A stretch of 64,000 nt of DNA from Escallonia rubra (Eukaryota > Streptophyta > Magnoliopsida > Escalloniales > Escalloniaceae). Both the position numbers and the translations under genes were made by a program. Under the pieces are notes generated by a model. The model was not told the DNA's origin, searched no databases, and saw only the letters and a list, made by a program, of their open reading frames with translations. Each line of letters begins with the position of its first letter. Within the stretch, counting starts at the first letter, position 1. The stretch spans positions 206,241 through 270,240 of the forward strand of contig JAVXUO010001992.1 of NCBI GenBank assembly GCA_033065855.1. The letters are read 5' to 3'. Below, piece by piece: positions 11,538-22,800 of the stretch.

Positions 11538-12892
11538 TGTTGACTTGTTGATTTTGATGATTTCAGACTTATCTTATCTAACATTAATCTGACAATATTA
11601 TTAAAGTTAAAACATTTCAGGCTTTATCTTAATCAAACAAAGACATAATCTTGACATGGATGACAGAGACTTTGCACGACCTTGACATGGATGACAAAGA
11701 CTTTGGACTTGTTTGGACTCAAGCTTTGGACTACAGATAAAGATTCAAGATCTTGAAGTATACCTTTTCTTGATTAGTTTTTTCTTTAAAGTCTTTCTTA
11801 AAGGATCTGACAGAAATTCTAGTAAAGAACGAAGCCAAGATTTTTAGTCGAAGTCAAGTTTTTGAGTCGAAACCAAAATTTTTTAGTCGAAGCTAAAACC
11901 TTCAGTCGAAGCTAAGACTTTCAGTCAAAGCTGTGACTTTCAGTCGAAGTCAAGTGTTTTAGTCGAAGTCAAGTTTTTCAGTCGAAACCAAGACATTTTA
12001 GTCGAAGCCAAAATGTTTTAGTCGAAGTCAAGTCTTTCAGTCAAAGCCAAATGTTTTAGTCGAAGGCAAGACTTTTAGTCGAAGGCAAGACTTTCAGTCG
12101 AAGGCAAGACTTTCACTCGAACGCAAGACTTTCAGTCGAAGCAAAGACATTTTAGTCGAAGCCAAAATGTTTTAGTCGAAGTCAATTCCTTCAGTCGAAG
12201 TCAAATGTTTTAGTCGAAGGCAAGACTTTCCGTCGAAGGCAAGACTTTCAGTCGAAGCCAAGACTTTCAGTCGAAGCCAAAATGTTTTAGTCGAATCCTT
12301 CTTCTTTGGTTTTTCTACCTAACGGTCCTCTATTTCCTTCCTGTATAAATAGGGAATCTGTTAGAGCATTTATTACCTTTTTCTCTCGCGCAAATTTTTA
12401 CTCTGAAAAACTCTCTCATCTCAAATCTCTTATTCTTATCAATTATCTTTTGAGTGAGTTTACCTTTGAGAAAGTTCTGTGTAAGCTTCTTGGTTTTGTT
12501 CTTGAAAGAATATAGATCTTCCCACCTAAGAAGGCTTAGCTTTAAAACTTTCATTGTACTATCTGCTCAAGAAGGAGCCTGTTTATTGTATTCAAATTGT
12601 AATATCTTTTCATTTGTAATATGTTGGAAACCTTGGAAGGGTTTCGGATATTGTACTGAGGTTTGAGCTAGCACCTGAAGCTAGTTGGTTTAGTGAAAGG
12701 CTCGAGTAGGTCTCCCTTGTGTGGAGTGCTCGAGGACTGGACGTAGGCTGGTGGGGCCGAACCAGTATAAATCTCTGTGTTAAACTTGTTACTGTTATAT
12801 CCGTCTTTACGTTGTAATCTTAATTTTTAAATTCATATTCTAAGTTGTAAATCACCTATTCACCCCCCTCTAGGTGTATTTAGGGACCTACA
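11538..12892 (+). repeat. 3' LTR of the Sirevirus-type element
   Basis: The LTR is 1355 bp, TGTTGAC to CCTACA. It differs from the 5' LTR mainly by five extra tandem units in U3 (about 11845-12297). Its TATA box is at 12344-12351. The sequence ends abruptly at 12892, where the 5' copy instead runs into the primer site. Confidence 0.93.
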
Positions 12893-12897
12893 TCTAC

Positions 12898-13973
12898 CAC
12901 CAAGACTATAGCCATTTTTTTTCCTGGCAATATACAATTGAGGATCATTGAAGAAAATAGAGTAGGATATGATGAAACAAATCGCCATAAGTTAACACGT
13001 ATGGTGCCATTTTAATAGTTGTTGAAAACAATTTCTTTTTCTACTTTTGAGTTTTAAAGGCAAGAAAATGTGTTCAAACTTAACTGGTTGGCCTAGTAAG
13101 TTACATGCGCTAGTCAACCATTAGGCGGGTTTAGTTAGGTGTTTTGGCCAGCCATTTATATGGGTTTAGGTGCTTTGGCTAGCCATTAAAAGTTTGTCCT
13201 TCGATCATTCAGCTTTAGGTGGTTGTAGGTGTTTTGGCTGCCATTTATGTTTTCGTGATAGGTTTTTAGCAGATATTTTTGTTTTTGACCCTCTCTGTTT
13301 TGGTCAAGTTGCATCATCATCCTTGTACGAGCTATTTGGGGTTAGGCTTCTAACTTTCTTGACAATCATGCACATAGTCCAAATTCAACATAAAAACTCT
13401 ATACAAAAATCGCATGCTTAACGAGCCGTGCGAGCATATTCATGAACACTTTTACACGTTCATACTCGACTTGTTTAATAAACGAGCTTAAGAAAAGCAT
13501 TCATATTCGGTTTTTTACTATATAAACGAACAAGAACGAACTTTTGACTAACAAACGACGAGTTGTTCATGAACAACTCAATTCTTTTACAGTCCTAATT
13601 TTGTGTAATTAAGAAATAGGCTCAAAGATTCTCTATTAGAGCCTCTTTGGGATTATTCTCCAAAGCAAATTTTAGATTAAATCTTAATCAACTTTCAAAA
13701 TTAGCTTTAAGCTAGTTATGGATGATGTTTAAATAAAAGGTACTAAAAGCAATTTTAATGTGACAAAATGACCCATAATTTAGCATTTGAATATACATGT
13801 TAAATGCATGTGTAATTAATTAGAATAATATGGTAGTTTAATTGGTCAAACCCGACCGTAAGTTGTTCTTAAATAAACTTGTATTGTCCTCACAAAGCTA
13901 TATAAACATGTTGTTATGCGTGTATCCATCTTACACTGACAAATTTTTGTCAGTGTTATTTCAAGCTTCTTAA
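12898..13973. other. Intergenic sequence with degraded repeats
   Basis: Three imperfect GGTTTAGGTGTTTTGGC-like units occur at 13125-13250. A stretch at 13420-13600 with repeated AAACGAGC/GAACAA words resembles an eroded hAT-type terminal region. No gene was recognised. Confidence 0.4.
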
Positions 13974-13983
13974 CTCTGGAGTC

Positions 13984-16900
13984 AGGTCAATTGTACTGCG
14001 CGCCCCTAAAATTGCTCACGGTAGCGTGCTGGGCGTCAAAGTTCATTTTAACTATCTCGCACCACAAACTTACATAAGTGTGACACTGATCACCCTCCGA
14101 CCATATTCCGACCAAATTTCAGGCAAAAATTTTGACATGGCTGAACTCAGCATGACATTTTTGGAATATCAGGTCAAAAAAATGAGATTCTAGGGTTGAA
14201 TGTGATCAAGATTGAGGAAGAATGGATCTAGGTTTCATGTATGGTAGAAAGTAATTGTTGTGGTGGGATCTAGGGCAAAAATTGATTGTGTGATAGGTTT
14301 CTGTAATGGTGGCTAAGCTGGTGACGATCTTCAGAAAAGAGGTGGTGGGGACAGTCGAGAAAGGAGGTAGCGGCGGGTCTGGTGTGTCACGACCCGAACC
14401 CACGGGTAGACCCATGAGCTAGATCCGTGACTGGCCGTAGACCCATTCAGACATCCATTCAGCGCTCTGCCAAGCCTTATTAAAATCTGTATACAAATCT
14501 AGAGCCATGCATTTAACTAACATCTTAATAAGACTCTCTAAAGTGGTACTTAAAGATCTTTCCAAAAATGGTCTCTACTAAATTCCTCCATAAATGACTA
14601 ACATAAATCATCAAAAACCTCATGGAGATCTAATCTCCAAATAGTTCTCAAAACATAAACAAAGTAGTGTTACAGTTTCTCAAAATGCTTAAATTAATTC
14701 CTTAACAAGCATCTCCTGCGACTCCATCCTCGTTACCCTCATAGTACTCGGGTTCATCTAAGTGATCACCTAAAAGGTGGGCTGGGGCCCAGTAAATACA
14801 CATGCCATATCCCTAAAATAGGTTTAAGGATTTTAAACATACCATGGGTTTTTCTTTTCAAAATCAGGAATTCAATGTCACCAAAATAAAATATTACTCA
14901 ACATATTTACATACATATATGCACTTGCACCAAAAGAATCTCAAATGGAGTATAATCATCAAGAAAACTCATTAGCAACTGTCACCGTTAATCATAACTT
15001 GGTATATTGCGGTCAGCGTATGGTCCCACTGATTAGGATCCAAAATTCCTCCTCCACCCGGGATAAACAATATTGTGGATGCAACAGTACCACGATGCAA
15101 CAGTACTGTGTGCCAACGTATGGTCCCATTGACCAGGACCCGGAATCCACTTTTCCCCGTGGATATGGGGCACAGTAACCTGGTCAAATTTATCATCTCA
15201 TTCAACATGTATCGAGTATATATCAATTACTCACACAACAGTCCATGGCATTCTAACTCAAATTCTCATCAAACTATTTATCACGAAAACATATGCAGTA
15301 AAAGTACTTCAAAAACCTTCATTTGATTAAAACTTGTATACATTATATATTTTGCAAATAGAGTATAAGGAAGAACATGACAGGGGTACTTACTTCGCTC
15401 AATAATTGGTTCTTGTTTCCAAACCGGCCCTAACTCTTGTCTATCAGAACCTAAACAATAAATCATATGGATGTTATTTATTGTCACTCAATCATGCCTA
15501 AGTGCTAAATTTCCCCCAATAGCGCGAAACTACCAAAATGCCCCTAGACTTGTGTAAAATCACCAAATTACCCTTGGCGCCTAACGTACCGTTACACACC
15601 CAATATAACTCAAAACATCGTTTTAAACAATTAGGTGAATTTTTTGGACAAAAATGATCTTTCTGGGAATTCTCCGTTCGGAACCCAACCTCTCCTTAAA
15701 TTGAGCGCCAAGGTTCCTATATTAAAATATATTCAAACGGCACCGAAATGGTACGAGATTTTAGAAGCTCAAGCATCTCAATGCTTATAGATCACTGTAA
15801 AAGTTTCGGCTAAAAATAAATTTGTTTACTATATCAAACAATTCAAAAGTCTGTTTTCAAAATAAAATCATTTCAGGCCCATGCCCAGAAAAATCCCAGA
15901 AAACTCCCCATTGAAGGTTTTAGAAAAGTAATGAGAGTTATTGTTTTGTACTTTGCCCAAATATGCTCAGGAATGGTTCAAAAAGTTTTGGGCAATGGAC
16001 TGATCTGTAATTTTAGGAGCAACATTTTTTCAGCAAACCCTAGTTTTGTACATTGATCATTTTGAGCCTGAAAAACGATGAATCTTAGAAAACTTAAAAC
16101 TACAAAGCTAGATTAGACTTTATAAGGTTTTCATAAATATAAAGATCACAAAAATCCAATGAGTAATGGCTTCTCTACAGTAAATCGAAGTGCTTGATCA
16201 AAACAGCACATCTGTGTGCAGACCAGTTTTGTTTAATAGTTATTTTGGAGCAGAAACACTACGAATCTCAGAAAACCTCAAAACTAAAAAGTTGAAGAGG
16301 ACTTTATGAGGTTTCTAGAAATATAAATTTGACAAAAATCCCATGAGTAATTAATATTATATGACAAATCGAATTAGCTTCCAGAAACTAAAAAATCTGG
16401 ACTTCTATATTGAATTGAATTTAAGGTCATTTTTCAATTTACAAACGTTGGATTCTGAAAAAACTCAAAACTACAAAGTTGAAGGTGACACAATGAGGTT
16501 TTTATAAAGAGAAAAATCATCTCAATTGGATTTCAAATAAATGAGATATAATAAAAATCCTAACGTACTCTTATGCTGCTCTACAACAGCCTTCTTCTCA
16601 AATACACCCACATCTCACTCTCTGAAACACACACAATACCCTGACACTCAAACCAATAACCACTGAATTCATACATAAAAATCTAGCTAGAACAACCAAT
16701 AACATGGCCAAGATTAAAGAGGGAGGCTAGAGAGTTTTACCTTAAAATCTTCTTGCCATAGCTTGCTTGCTTGCTTCTTCTTCTTCTTCTCTCTCTCTAT
16801 CTCTCTCATTTACGTAAAATAAGGTGGCTGCAAAAGCTTGGACGACTGTCCTCTAAAGGTCTCATTAATATATGGTTGCCCTAGTTTGGAATATTTCTAA

Positions 16901-17534
16901 AGACCCCCCTCACACTTAACTATTTTCTCATTTCATCCACATCACTTTAAAAGACTACAAACTCTTTAGATTAAGATCTAAAACAAAGCTTTTTGTCGAC
17001 TAAATAAAATTTCGGGTATTCCAATCTCTCCATCTTATTAATTTGTAACTTAAGAATATTATAAATTATCGCTAAAGGTCACAATCAATACAACTGGCGA
17101 TAATGGTCGCTAAAGACTCCAATTAATGTATATTACCACAATCACTGCTAAAGAATTAACTAAAATTCTAGGATTCGCCGTAAATATATTCTAGGTGCAG
17201 GGTATTACATGGTGATTGGTGGAGGCTGTGGGTGGTGGGCATGGAGGTGGGAGTGGGCTGCACATTAGTGGTGGTGGTGGTGGTGATGAAGATGGAAGGA
17301 GGAAGAGGAAGATGAAGATGAAGATGGATGGAGGGGAGGGGGGGGGTGATTTGCCAAAAACGTCCCCCAAAGTTGAGTTAAATTACCACTCCAACGAGTT
17401 CGTTGGCCGGAAAGTGGCCGCGGGGTGTTTCGTGCCACACTTATGTAAGTTTGTGGTATCAAATAGTTAAAATGAACTTTGGGGCGAAACGTGCTACCTC
17501 GGGTAAACTTGGGGGCGCCCAGTGTAATTGATCC
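13984..17534. mobile_element. Mutator-like non-autonomous element, split by a solo LTR
   Basis: The two ends form long inverted repeats. AGGTCAATTG... from 13984 pairs with the reverse complement of the sequence ending at 17534, including the shared stretches AAAGTTCATTTTAACTAT and ACCACAAACTTACATAAGTG. The arms are recognisable over more than 110 bp. A 10 bp direct repeat CTCTGGAGTC flanks the element at 13974-13983 and 17535-17544, a Mutator-type target duplication length. Without the inserted LTR (14385-17209 plus one duplication copy) the element is about 720 bp. It encodes no transposase and would depend on one in trans. Confidence 0.82.
14385..17209 (-). mobile_element. Solo LTR, 2.8 kb, Ty3/gypsy-type family
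   Basis: In element orientation (minus) it starts TGTAATACCCTGCACC and ends GGGTTCGGGTCGTGACA. It is flanked by a perfect 5 bp duplication TGGTG (14380-14384 and 17210-17214). There is no coding sequence and no second LTR, so it is a solo LTR from LTR-LTR recombination. It is homologous to 52338-55407 and to 48799-50460; for example, both full copies share the doublet of GGTCAGCGTA-type segments around 15010-15180. The length and the TGTAATACCCC-like start suggest a large-LTR Ty3 lineage such as Tekay/Del, but the lineage is inferred. Confidence 0.88.
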
Positions 17535-17544
17535 CTCTGGAGTC

Positions 17545-17878
17545 CACCACAATAAACTAGAACATAAAAACCATGCCAGAGATGAATCTGAGAGGGTCAA
17601 TTTGTTACAAGGAACATGCATTATACCAGAACAAAGGTAAGAAATTTTTAAATAGACTTGATAAGTAAGCAAAATTTAGTCCACACATATTTATAACATA
17701 TATAGAAGTTTCTATGTTTTTAGTTACGCGGACATGCACATTAAAAGGTGGTTTCATTGTCAAAGTTGTTTTGCCAGATTAGTGTATTCATAAAAGCAAA
17801 CAGTAGCCTAAAAATGTTTTCCAAGACAATCTTCTGATATGCTTGCTTGATTATATGTGACTACCTATGTAGTTCAAA
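17545..17878. other. Spacer between Mutator-like element and S1/SPH gene
   Basis: AT-rich sequence that includes the 3' flank of the minus-strand SPH gene. No motif stands out. Confidence 0.4.
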
Positions 17879-18280
17879 TCATGCTGGTGTCATAGGAAAC
17901 ATATCCCAAAAGCCATCTTGTGGAACATAACCAAACAACAAGCCGTCTCTAGTTATCATCCATCGACATTCAGAACGACACCTACCATGATCCCTAACAA
18001 CATCAAATGCGTCAAAGTGGTACCACACCGAACCATCCCATTGCACATCACAGAAAAAGAGCGTCGTGCCCCAGAAGTTTATCGAAAAACTCCACGTGGT
18101 TTCCGAGTCGTCTTCCAAACTCTGATACCCAAGATCGTCATCACTCGACTGGCAATGTACGTTCAGTACCCTCCCATTTCCCAGCCTGTTGATCACATGA
18201 ACATGCACTCTCGCATGAACGCGAGTTACTGCCATATTAAGGATTAGCAGGATTACGCCCATGCTATAGAAGGTCTTCAT
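17879..18280 (-). CDS. Plant self-incompatibility S1 family (SPH) secreted protein
   Basis: The 133-residue product has a clear signal peptide (MKTFYSMGVILLILNMAV, cleavage probably after HA) followed by one S1 domain. Conserved family features are visible: VHVINRLGN at the start of the mature protein, LNVHCQSSDDDLG, WSFSINFWGTTLFFC, FDAF, and CRSEC near the end. The cysteines of the usual disulfide pairs are present. S1 proteins include the poppy pistil self-incompatibility ligand; most homologues are small secreted proteins of unknown role. I chose the ATG at 18280 because it starts directly at the signal peptide. An in-frame ATG at 18325 would add 15 polar residues and lies very close to the expected transcription start. 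The gene has no intron, as is usual for the family, and there is no lesion, so it is probably functional. Confidence 0.88.
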   Translation of the reverse strand: MKTFYSMGVILLILNMAVTRVHARVHVHVINRLGNGRVLNVHCQSSDDDLGYQSLEDDSETTWSFSINFWGTTLFFCDVQWDGSVWYHFDAFDVVRDHGRCRSECRWMITRDGLLFGYVPQDGFWDMFPMTPA

Positions 18281-18372
18281 TTGACCCTCACTATTAGTAC
18301 GGTCGTTGATCTCTTTAGGCTTCATTTTATAGGTTTGTGAAACCAAAAGAACTCATGTTTCTTGTTTGTATG

Positions 18373-18380
18373 GTTATATA
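18373..18380 (-). promoter_or_regulatory. TATA box of the S1/SPH gene
   Basis: TATATAAC on the minus strand lies about 93 bp upstream of the chosen ATG. This predicts a leader of roughly 65 nt. Confidence 0.5.
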
Positions 18381-18399
18381 ATTGGAGTTGGTGATTTTT

Positions 18400-19728
18400 T
18401 GATCGTCTAAACAAAGAGGATGACAAGCTACCAATCTTTCTTTTCATGAGTATGGAAATGGATAGCAGGTGGGAAGAGGAGCTTGCTTCCCTAAGTAAGT
18501 CAGAGCCTCAGACCATTATTCTCCGGCATTAATGATAGCAGAGATGATGGCATGAAAGGAATTACCAACTTCTCACACTTTCCGCATTCCCTCTGTCGAC
18601 AAAGGGGGTTACCTAACCAAATTTTGTAGTTTCAACTTGCATGACTGTGGATTTGTAGGATTAATCTTGTTGTTGATTAATTTGTATGGGAACTCAGGGG
18701 GTATGTCCATAGCCATTTTCAAAATAGATTAGAATCATCCAATGGCTGAAATATAAAGTTGGTCTATCTATATATATGTCGATATTTACAGTGGGATCAT
18801 AAGACGGGTATGTTCATATATTAGATTTAACCAATTTGATGAATTACTCCAAAAGGTTCACATCAAACTAGTGCTAGTTGATGAGAGTTACTTCAGAAAC
18901 AAAAACAGTAAAGTCAAATTGATTTGCGGTATTCTCTCAATTCCAATAGAATGCAACCGGATCAAGTATGAGTTGTTGATCAGAACATAGGTCACCTAGC
19001 CCCTTATTTCCGCGGAGGAAAAATGGACTATTCAGGAGAGCTGGAGTGGGGAAAATCAGTGTCCAGAGCTTTGAACATATTAGCTCTTAGTTTGCTTTTT
19101 TGTAATGAATAACAACTCAAGGATTGTCTCATGAGTTGAATGTGCAATATTAAAAACTCACAACTTGATTTAGTTTGGGTCGAACTTGTCTCAAAAGATG
19201 CTTATTTTTTATCTCGGATCGAGCCCTACTCTCGATAAACATAACGATTTAGGTCGCCTTCCTAATTGATTCAGCTTCTTAGATTAGATACTCAAATTCT
19301 AAGCTTCATGCAAGTTCTTATAAAATTGTTGAGTCAAGTTGGAATAATCGAAAGACTCTACTTTTAGTGCTTAACGAACCGTATGACGACTTTGCCTTAA
19401 TTTCATATAATACGAACATCTTGTGTAGGATAATCGGATGATAGTTAACCACCAGTTCTGAGAAGTACACCTGAGCGAACCCAACGAGAACCCTCGTGCA
19501 ACAAATACTAAACCAATCAAGAAAGCAAAGGATAACTTGCTTATCCCCCCACCCCAACCCTGGCCCCGCGAAGTCGCATGGAAACATTCAATTCGATTCC
19601 GTTACGCAGGGGGGAAAAAGAATCAAAAGCTCCATTGGGTGTCCGTTTAACTCATTCCACACTTGAATGGTTGAGCAAGTGAACAAATGGGAGCTCAGAA
19701 GAGTATCCACGCTGGGAAAGGTCACACC

Positions 19729-19761
<33 letters not shown>

Positions 19762-19841
19762 GAGTGACACTCTTACATGAAAAATCCTTAAAATGGATGC
19801 CGCACACATTGTACTGTGTTGTAATTATTTGATGGTGCCTG
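18400..19841. other. Intergenic region upstream of the OEP39-like gene
   Basis: The region contains a (CT)n(CA)n microsatellite at about 19730-19762. I looked for a missing first OEP39 exon (MGAQKSIHAG-like) on the plus strand here and did not find one. Confidence 0.4.
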
Positions 19842-22800
19842 GCAGCCAAGGTAGACTTCAATGTTGATTTGACCCACAAGCTATGTGCTGCTTTGATGCT
19901 CCCCCCTTTCAGGTTCTCCTTCTATCTATCATTTTTTTTTTGGCCCTATATTTGGTTGCTCTTAATTCACTTTACCACTTTGAAACAGGGGTACTGGCAG
20001 CCCACTTTCACTAATTATTGGGAGGTAAAAGGCTTTGCAAATTATTTCTCTTTAGCCTTCTCTAAATTGGGTACCATGATTATCTGTCCACTTTCAGTTT
20101 TGTAATTCAGATTCTAAAACTTGTTTCGTTCAGCTTTTTTTTCTTCATTTGTTCAATTTGGATGTTTCCCTTGTTGCAGTCTTTGCATAAAACACCCGAA
20201 TTTGTTCGGAAGGAGCGAGAAACTCGATGTTTTGTGTAATAAGGGGCTCTATGATTCGAACGTCTTGATTGCTTATCGAAAGCCCAGGCCCGAATGGCTT
20301 GCTCAACAGTCTTTCCTCATTCAGGTTGCGTTTTCTTGCATCCCTTTTAAATTTATCGCAACATAATAATTGTAAATATGGAACATTTAGTGGATTCAAC
20401 ATAATTCATCTAATATGAAAGAAAAACTGTTTTGTGTAGCAAGTTCAGCCCAACACTCCTTTTTGCCTCAGGAATAACCTTTTATTCTATTTGGATGTTT
20501 CTCAAAGTGTGCTTCCTGTAGGATTCTAATTAGAACCTTGGAGAGCCTAAATGACAAATAAGAAAAGAGTTCAACAATGATTGTTGATAAGCAAAATTTT
20601 GCATGTATTCAATAAATTTGCAAATTCAAATGAAGAACCAAATTGAGATTATGAACTTCATATTAGTTTAACTATTTGTGGACAACCGCACTATCTTTGC
20701 TGAAACAATGGCAGCATTGAGTATACAAATTGAAAGGAAGTTCAGAACTATGCCTGACAATCAAACCAGGACTTCAAAGCAAACCATTTAATAGAACTCT
20801 CTGGCACTTTTGGCTTGTAATGTGAGTATACTTTGCTGGCGCAGCATTCCATTTCGCCTGAGGTCGGTGTCCACGGCCTGCCTGTTGACAACTTCTCGCG
20901 TTCAGGGAGTAGTGGTGTGAATTTGTGTCGCTTCTCTGCAGTGGTAGATCTAAATGAGCCTGCAAGTTCCAACTGGAGCAGCAATACGAGTATAAAGTTT
21001 GAGGTAGGCATGCCTTCATTATTTAGCAGGAGTACTGTGCCATTTCCACACTGTCAGGTCGATAAATGAGTTTTCAGTTCGAGTTAACTAATGAAAGTAT
21101 TGATAATTGTATGCCATCCCAGCATGTCCGTCCTGTCGATGATGAGGGCCGCTCAATAAGCAGAGATCTTCATGGATTTCCAGTTACATGCAGGTATGCA
21201 GGCTAGGCTCTTACTGATCTGTTTCCTTGACAAGCTGGCAGACTGATTTTGAATGTCATGCGAATTTCTTGATATGTAGTGGAGGTTACCATGACAGTAT
21301 GGTAGTAGTGAAGCAGGAATCTCGATTTGCAAAGATAAACGATCGGAGTTTCACTCGAGTAACATATCTTCACCCATCTATCTAAAATGAGAAGTTCTTA
21401 ATGCCAAGTCAGATGCATAATTCTGATTTGCAGAATATATGTCAGTTCTTTTGACTTTGATAGTTGTCTTGTTTTCAGTTTAGTCTGCAAATAGAACAAG
21501 GCATTCCTTTTCTGTCCAAGTGGCTGATCTTCAACCGGTTCAAGTTTGTTGCATCAAAGGCAGTTGCACTTGGGCCGGCAGTTCTATTGACTAGGTGAGT
21601 AACACTTTCTTTGGGCTGAGTAGGTAAAGCAAAGGTTATTATGGTGTGTGGACCACAACTTGGAAGTCTAGACAGGGAAAATACTTGAAACCCTTAGAGG
21701 CAGGAAGAGATATGTTAGTTTGTTTGGCAAGAAGCACCCGAGGAATTTCAGAAGAACTTGATAAGTGGACAAGAAAGTATAGAAAGTACAATAGTTCACA
21801 AAAGTGCACGAGGGAGCTTTTTCGAATGGTTAGCTGTATGCAGAAATTAAGGAGACTTTGATTTTCAAAAGTAGAAAAGCTTTCCGAATGTAGGAGGCGC
21901 ATTGTCAAAACAATGAATTGGTACAGAAGCTTTTGTCTGGGGTGTGATTCCGGACCTACATTGCTAACCTAATCAAGCCTTTTGCGGGAGGCATGGGTTC
22001 CTTCCTTTAGTACTGTGCTTCTAACTAATATTGTTTAATGGGATTTTATCCCAGTTCTTCATTTATTTTGTTATTTGGTTTCCTCCTTTTTGTTTTCACC
22101 ACCCTTACCTTGTACTCTGACAGCCTTACAGGTGGGTCTGTTGTAGGGGAGATAGCTCCTTACCAAGCATTTGCAATTGGAGGACTTGGTAGTGTGCGGG
22201 GATATGGCGAGGGTGCTGTTGGATCTGGTAGATCTTGTCTGGTTGCTAACAGTGAATTGACATTCCCTTTGGTATGCCCTGAATTACATTCCACATCAGA
22301 CAACATCAAGTTCTGTTTTAAAGCCACACTTCTTGATTTTTTCAATTGACATCTGGAGATCTTATATTTTTTATAGAATGGTGCTTCTATGAGCTTACAA
22401 TGCTATTTCCTGACAAAAAATTCCCTTTATTGCTGAAAACATCCTCACTTTGATCTATCAAAGTGGGAAAACTGTCTCTCTTTTCAGTTTCAATTATAAA
22501 AAGTTAATTACAAACACTCAACCTCGTATATGACTATATCCGCCCCAGTTGTGCTTTGGGGTTAAAATCTTACATGGGAGCCACTGTGTTAATATTTAGT
22601 AGAGAAAGGCTTTGCTTCCGTCAGAGGATATGGTTAAAGGCAGAAGACACACCTGAGACTAAGAATTCCCTGGTGATGCTTTGCATGATTGAGGGGAAGG
22701 CTAGCTAGTTTAGCTTCTGGATTAAGGTTCCTGACCCCCAGTAATTTTTTGTACACCAACTTGGATGTCATCTTGCTGTCATTCTCCCAATGTTTTGTTC

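Larger units (their letters stand above)
2786..12892 (+). mobile_element. Full-length Copia retrotransposon, Sirevirus-type
   Basis: The element is 10.1 kb with LTRs at 2786-4044 and 11538-12892 that begin TGTTGAC and end CCTACA. Flanks are CCTAC (2781-2785) and TCTAC (12893-12897), a 5 bp target duplication with one mismatch. The primer site next to the 5' LTR matches initiator tRNA-Met, and a purine tract precedes the 3' LTR. Domain order is gag, protease, integrase, reverse transcriptase, RNase H, which defines Copia. Large size, long LTRs, a gag with a C-terminal extension and an additional ORF after pol fit the Sirevirus/Maximus lineage. Pol has several stops and at least two frameshifts, so this copy cannot express a full polyprotein. 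In the 608 bp non-repetitive 3' part of the LTRs I count 8 substitutions (about 1.3 percent), so the insertion is fairly young. Confidence 0.93.

Noticed and set aside
17879..18346. Longer S1/SPH reading frame beginning at 18346
   Set aside because: The codon at 18346-18344 is TTG, not ATG; the signal peptide starts cleanly at the ATG at 18280.
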